The notes under the pieces are model-generated. The model did not search any database. It worked only from the letters and a program-made list of their open reading frames with translations, and was not told where the DNA came from. This document shows, piece by piece, positions 4,865 through 5,504 of a stretch of 5,504 nt of DNA. The stretch lies in contig JAPKCR010000204.1 of the NCBI GenBank assembly GCA_026421135.1, forward strand, positions 1-5,504, in the 5' to 3' direction. The stretch comes from Sulfitobacter sp. GTDB lineage: Bacteria; Pseudomonadota; Alphaproteobacteria; Rhodobacterales; Rhodobacteraceae. Both the position numbers and the translations under genes were made by a program. Numbering within the stretch: the stretch's first letter is position 1; each line of letters opens with the position of its first letter.

Positions 4865-5504
4865 ATGCTGGATCAACCTGACGATATTCACCCGCTTTTT
4901 TACGGTGCCCCCCAAAGCACCGAGTTTCGCAAACTGCGCAAGCGGCTTGTGCGCCACACGCGCGAGGCGATAGAGCAATACGGCATGATTGAACCGGGCA
5001 CCAAATGGCTGGTTTGCATGTCAGGCGGCAAGGACAGCTATACCCTGCTTGCGATTTTGCACGAACTGAAATGGCGTGGACTGCTGCCTGTCGAATTGCT
5101 CGCCTGTAATCTGGACCAAGGTCAGCCGAATTTTCCAGCAACCGTTTTGCCCGCTTTTCTCGAAAAGATGGGCGTCGAGCATCGAATTGAATACCAGGAC
5201 ACCTATTCGATTGTGATGGACAAGATTCCCGCTGGCCGGACATTCTGCGCGTTGTGCAGCCGCCTGCGACGGGGCCACTTGTACCGCATCGCACGCGAAG
5301 AAGGCTGTAGTGCCGTTGTTTTGGGTCATCACCGCGATGACATTCTAGAAACATTTTTCATGAATTTGTTTCATGGTGGACGCCTCGCAACAATGCCACC
5401 AAAACTACTGAACGAAGAAGGCGATGTTTTTGTCTATCGCCCCCTTGCCCATGTCGCCGAAGCCGATTGCGCGAAATTTTCCGCCGCGATGAACTATCCG
5501 ATCA
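4865..5504 (+). CDS. ttcA: tRNA 2-thiocytidine(32) synthetase TtcA, 3' end cut off
   Basis: The first 213 residues of TtcA are present; the E. coli protein is about 311. TtcA uses ATP and an iron-sulfur cluster to thiolate cytidine 32 in the anticodon loop of some tRNAs. Visible are the N-terminal segment starting [12 protein letters not shown], the PP-loop SGGKDS (53-58) that binds ATP, the CALC motif (Cys128, Cys131) providing two cluster ligands, the segment SRLRRG (132-137), and GHHRDD (154-159) followed by [11 protein letters not shown]. The third cluster cysteine normally follows an NYPIIPC-like stretch; the window ends at NYPI, just before it. The start is secure: an in-frame TAA lies 10 bases upstream (4853-4855) and no other start codon falls between. 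It is divergent from the lipoprotein gene and would need its own promoter. Confidence 0.96.
   Translation, partial: MLDQPDDIHPLFYGAPQSTEFRKLRKRLVRHTREAIEQYGMIEPGTKWLVCMSGGKDSYTLLAILHELKWRGLLPVELLACNLDQGQPNFPATVLPAFLEKMGVEHRIEYQDTYSIVMDKIPAGRTFCALCSRLRRGHLYRIAREEGCSAVVLGHHRDDILETFFMNLFHGGRLATMPPKLLNEEGDVFVYRPLAHVAEADCAKFSAAMNYPI

Noticed and set aside
4805..4978. Upstream extension of the lipoprotein gene to 4978
   Set aside because: It would put 58 basic residues before the signal peptide and is antisense to the start of ttcA; the start at 4804 gives a normal lipoprotein.
4863..5354. Minus-strand frame of 163 codons opposite ttcA
   Set aside because: It has many Arg, Cys and Ser codons, no domain, and is fully antisense to the conserved TtcA core. 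A 103-codon minus-strand frame at 5021-5332 is rejected for the same reason.

Overview
The window looks like chromosomal DNA of an alphaproteobacterium, most likely of the Rhodobacterales (Roseobacter-type). The reasons are the rpmH-rnpA-yidD order followed by ttcA, the N-terminally extended RnpA, the start of TtcA, and the style of the histidine-kinase H-box. This is judged from recognised protein families and gene order, without a database search. No phage, transposon, CRISPR, tRNA or rRNA sequence is visible.

Left half, minus strand (3173 down to 1): a compact three-gene operon. It starts with a VTT-domain (TVP38/TMEM64, DedA-like) inner-membrane protein. This overlaps by an ATGA junction a two-cysteine FAD/NAD(P) disulfide oxidoreductase, which resembles mercuric reductase and dihydrolipoyl dehydrogenase but has the diagnostic features of neither. 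After 12 bp comes a membrane sensor histidine kinase, cut off by the window edge before its ATPase domain. The kinase has no stop inside the window, so a search limited to closed reading frames would miss it. This operon is the most interesting part of the window: a membrane protein, a soluble flavoenzyme and a sensor kinase made from one message.

Middle (3174-3479): a 306-bp divergent intergenic region. It holds two adjacent perfect inverted repeats just upstream of the VTT gene and two TTGAC-type -35 candidates in front of rpmH.

Right half: on the plus strand, rpmH (ribosomal protein L34), rnpA (RNase P protein) and yidD (membrane-insertion factor) form the usual housekeeping cluster. rnpA and yidD are joined by an ATGA overlap. 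A minus-strand DUF3833 lipoprotein gene interrupts the cluster, and its stop codon shares a TTAA palindrome with the yidD stop. Sixty bases beyond its start, the divergent ttcA gene (tRNA 2-thiocytidine synthesis) begins and runs off the right edge.

All genes read cleanly without frameshifts. The three housekeeping genes serve translation, tRNA processing and membrane-protein insertion. The left operon probably concerns a membrane or redox-stress function, but its actual role cannot be read from sequence alone.
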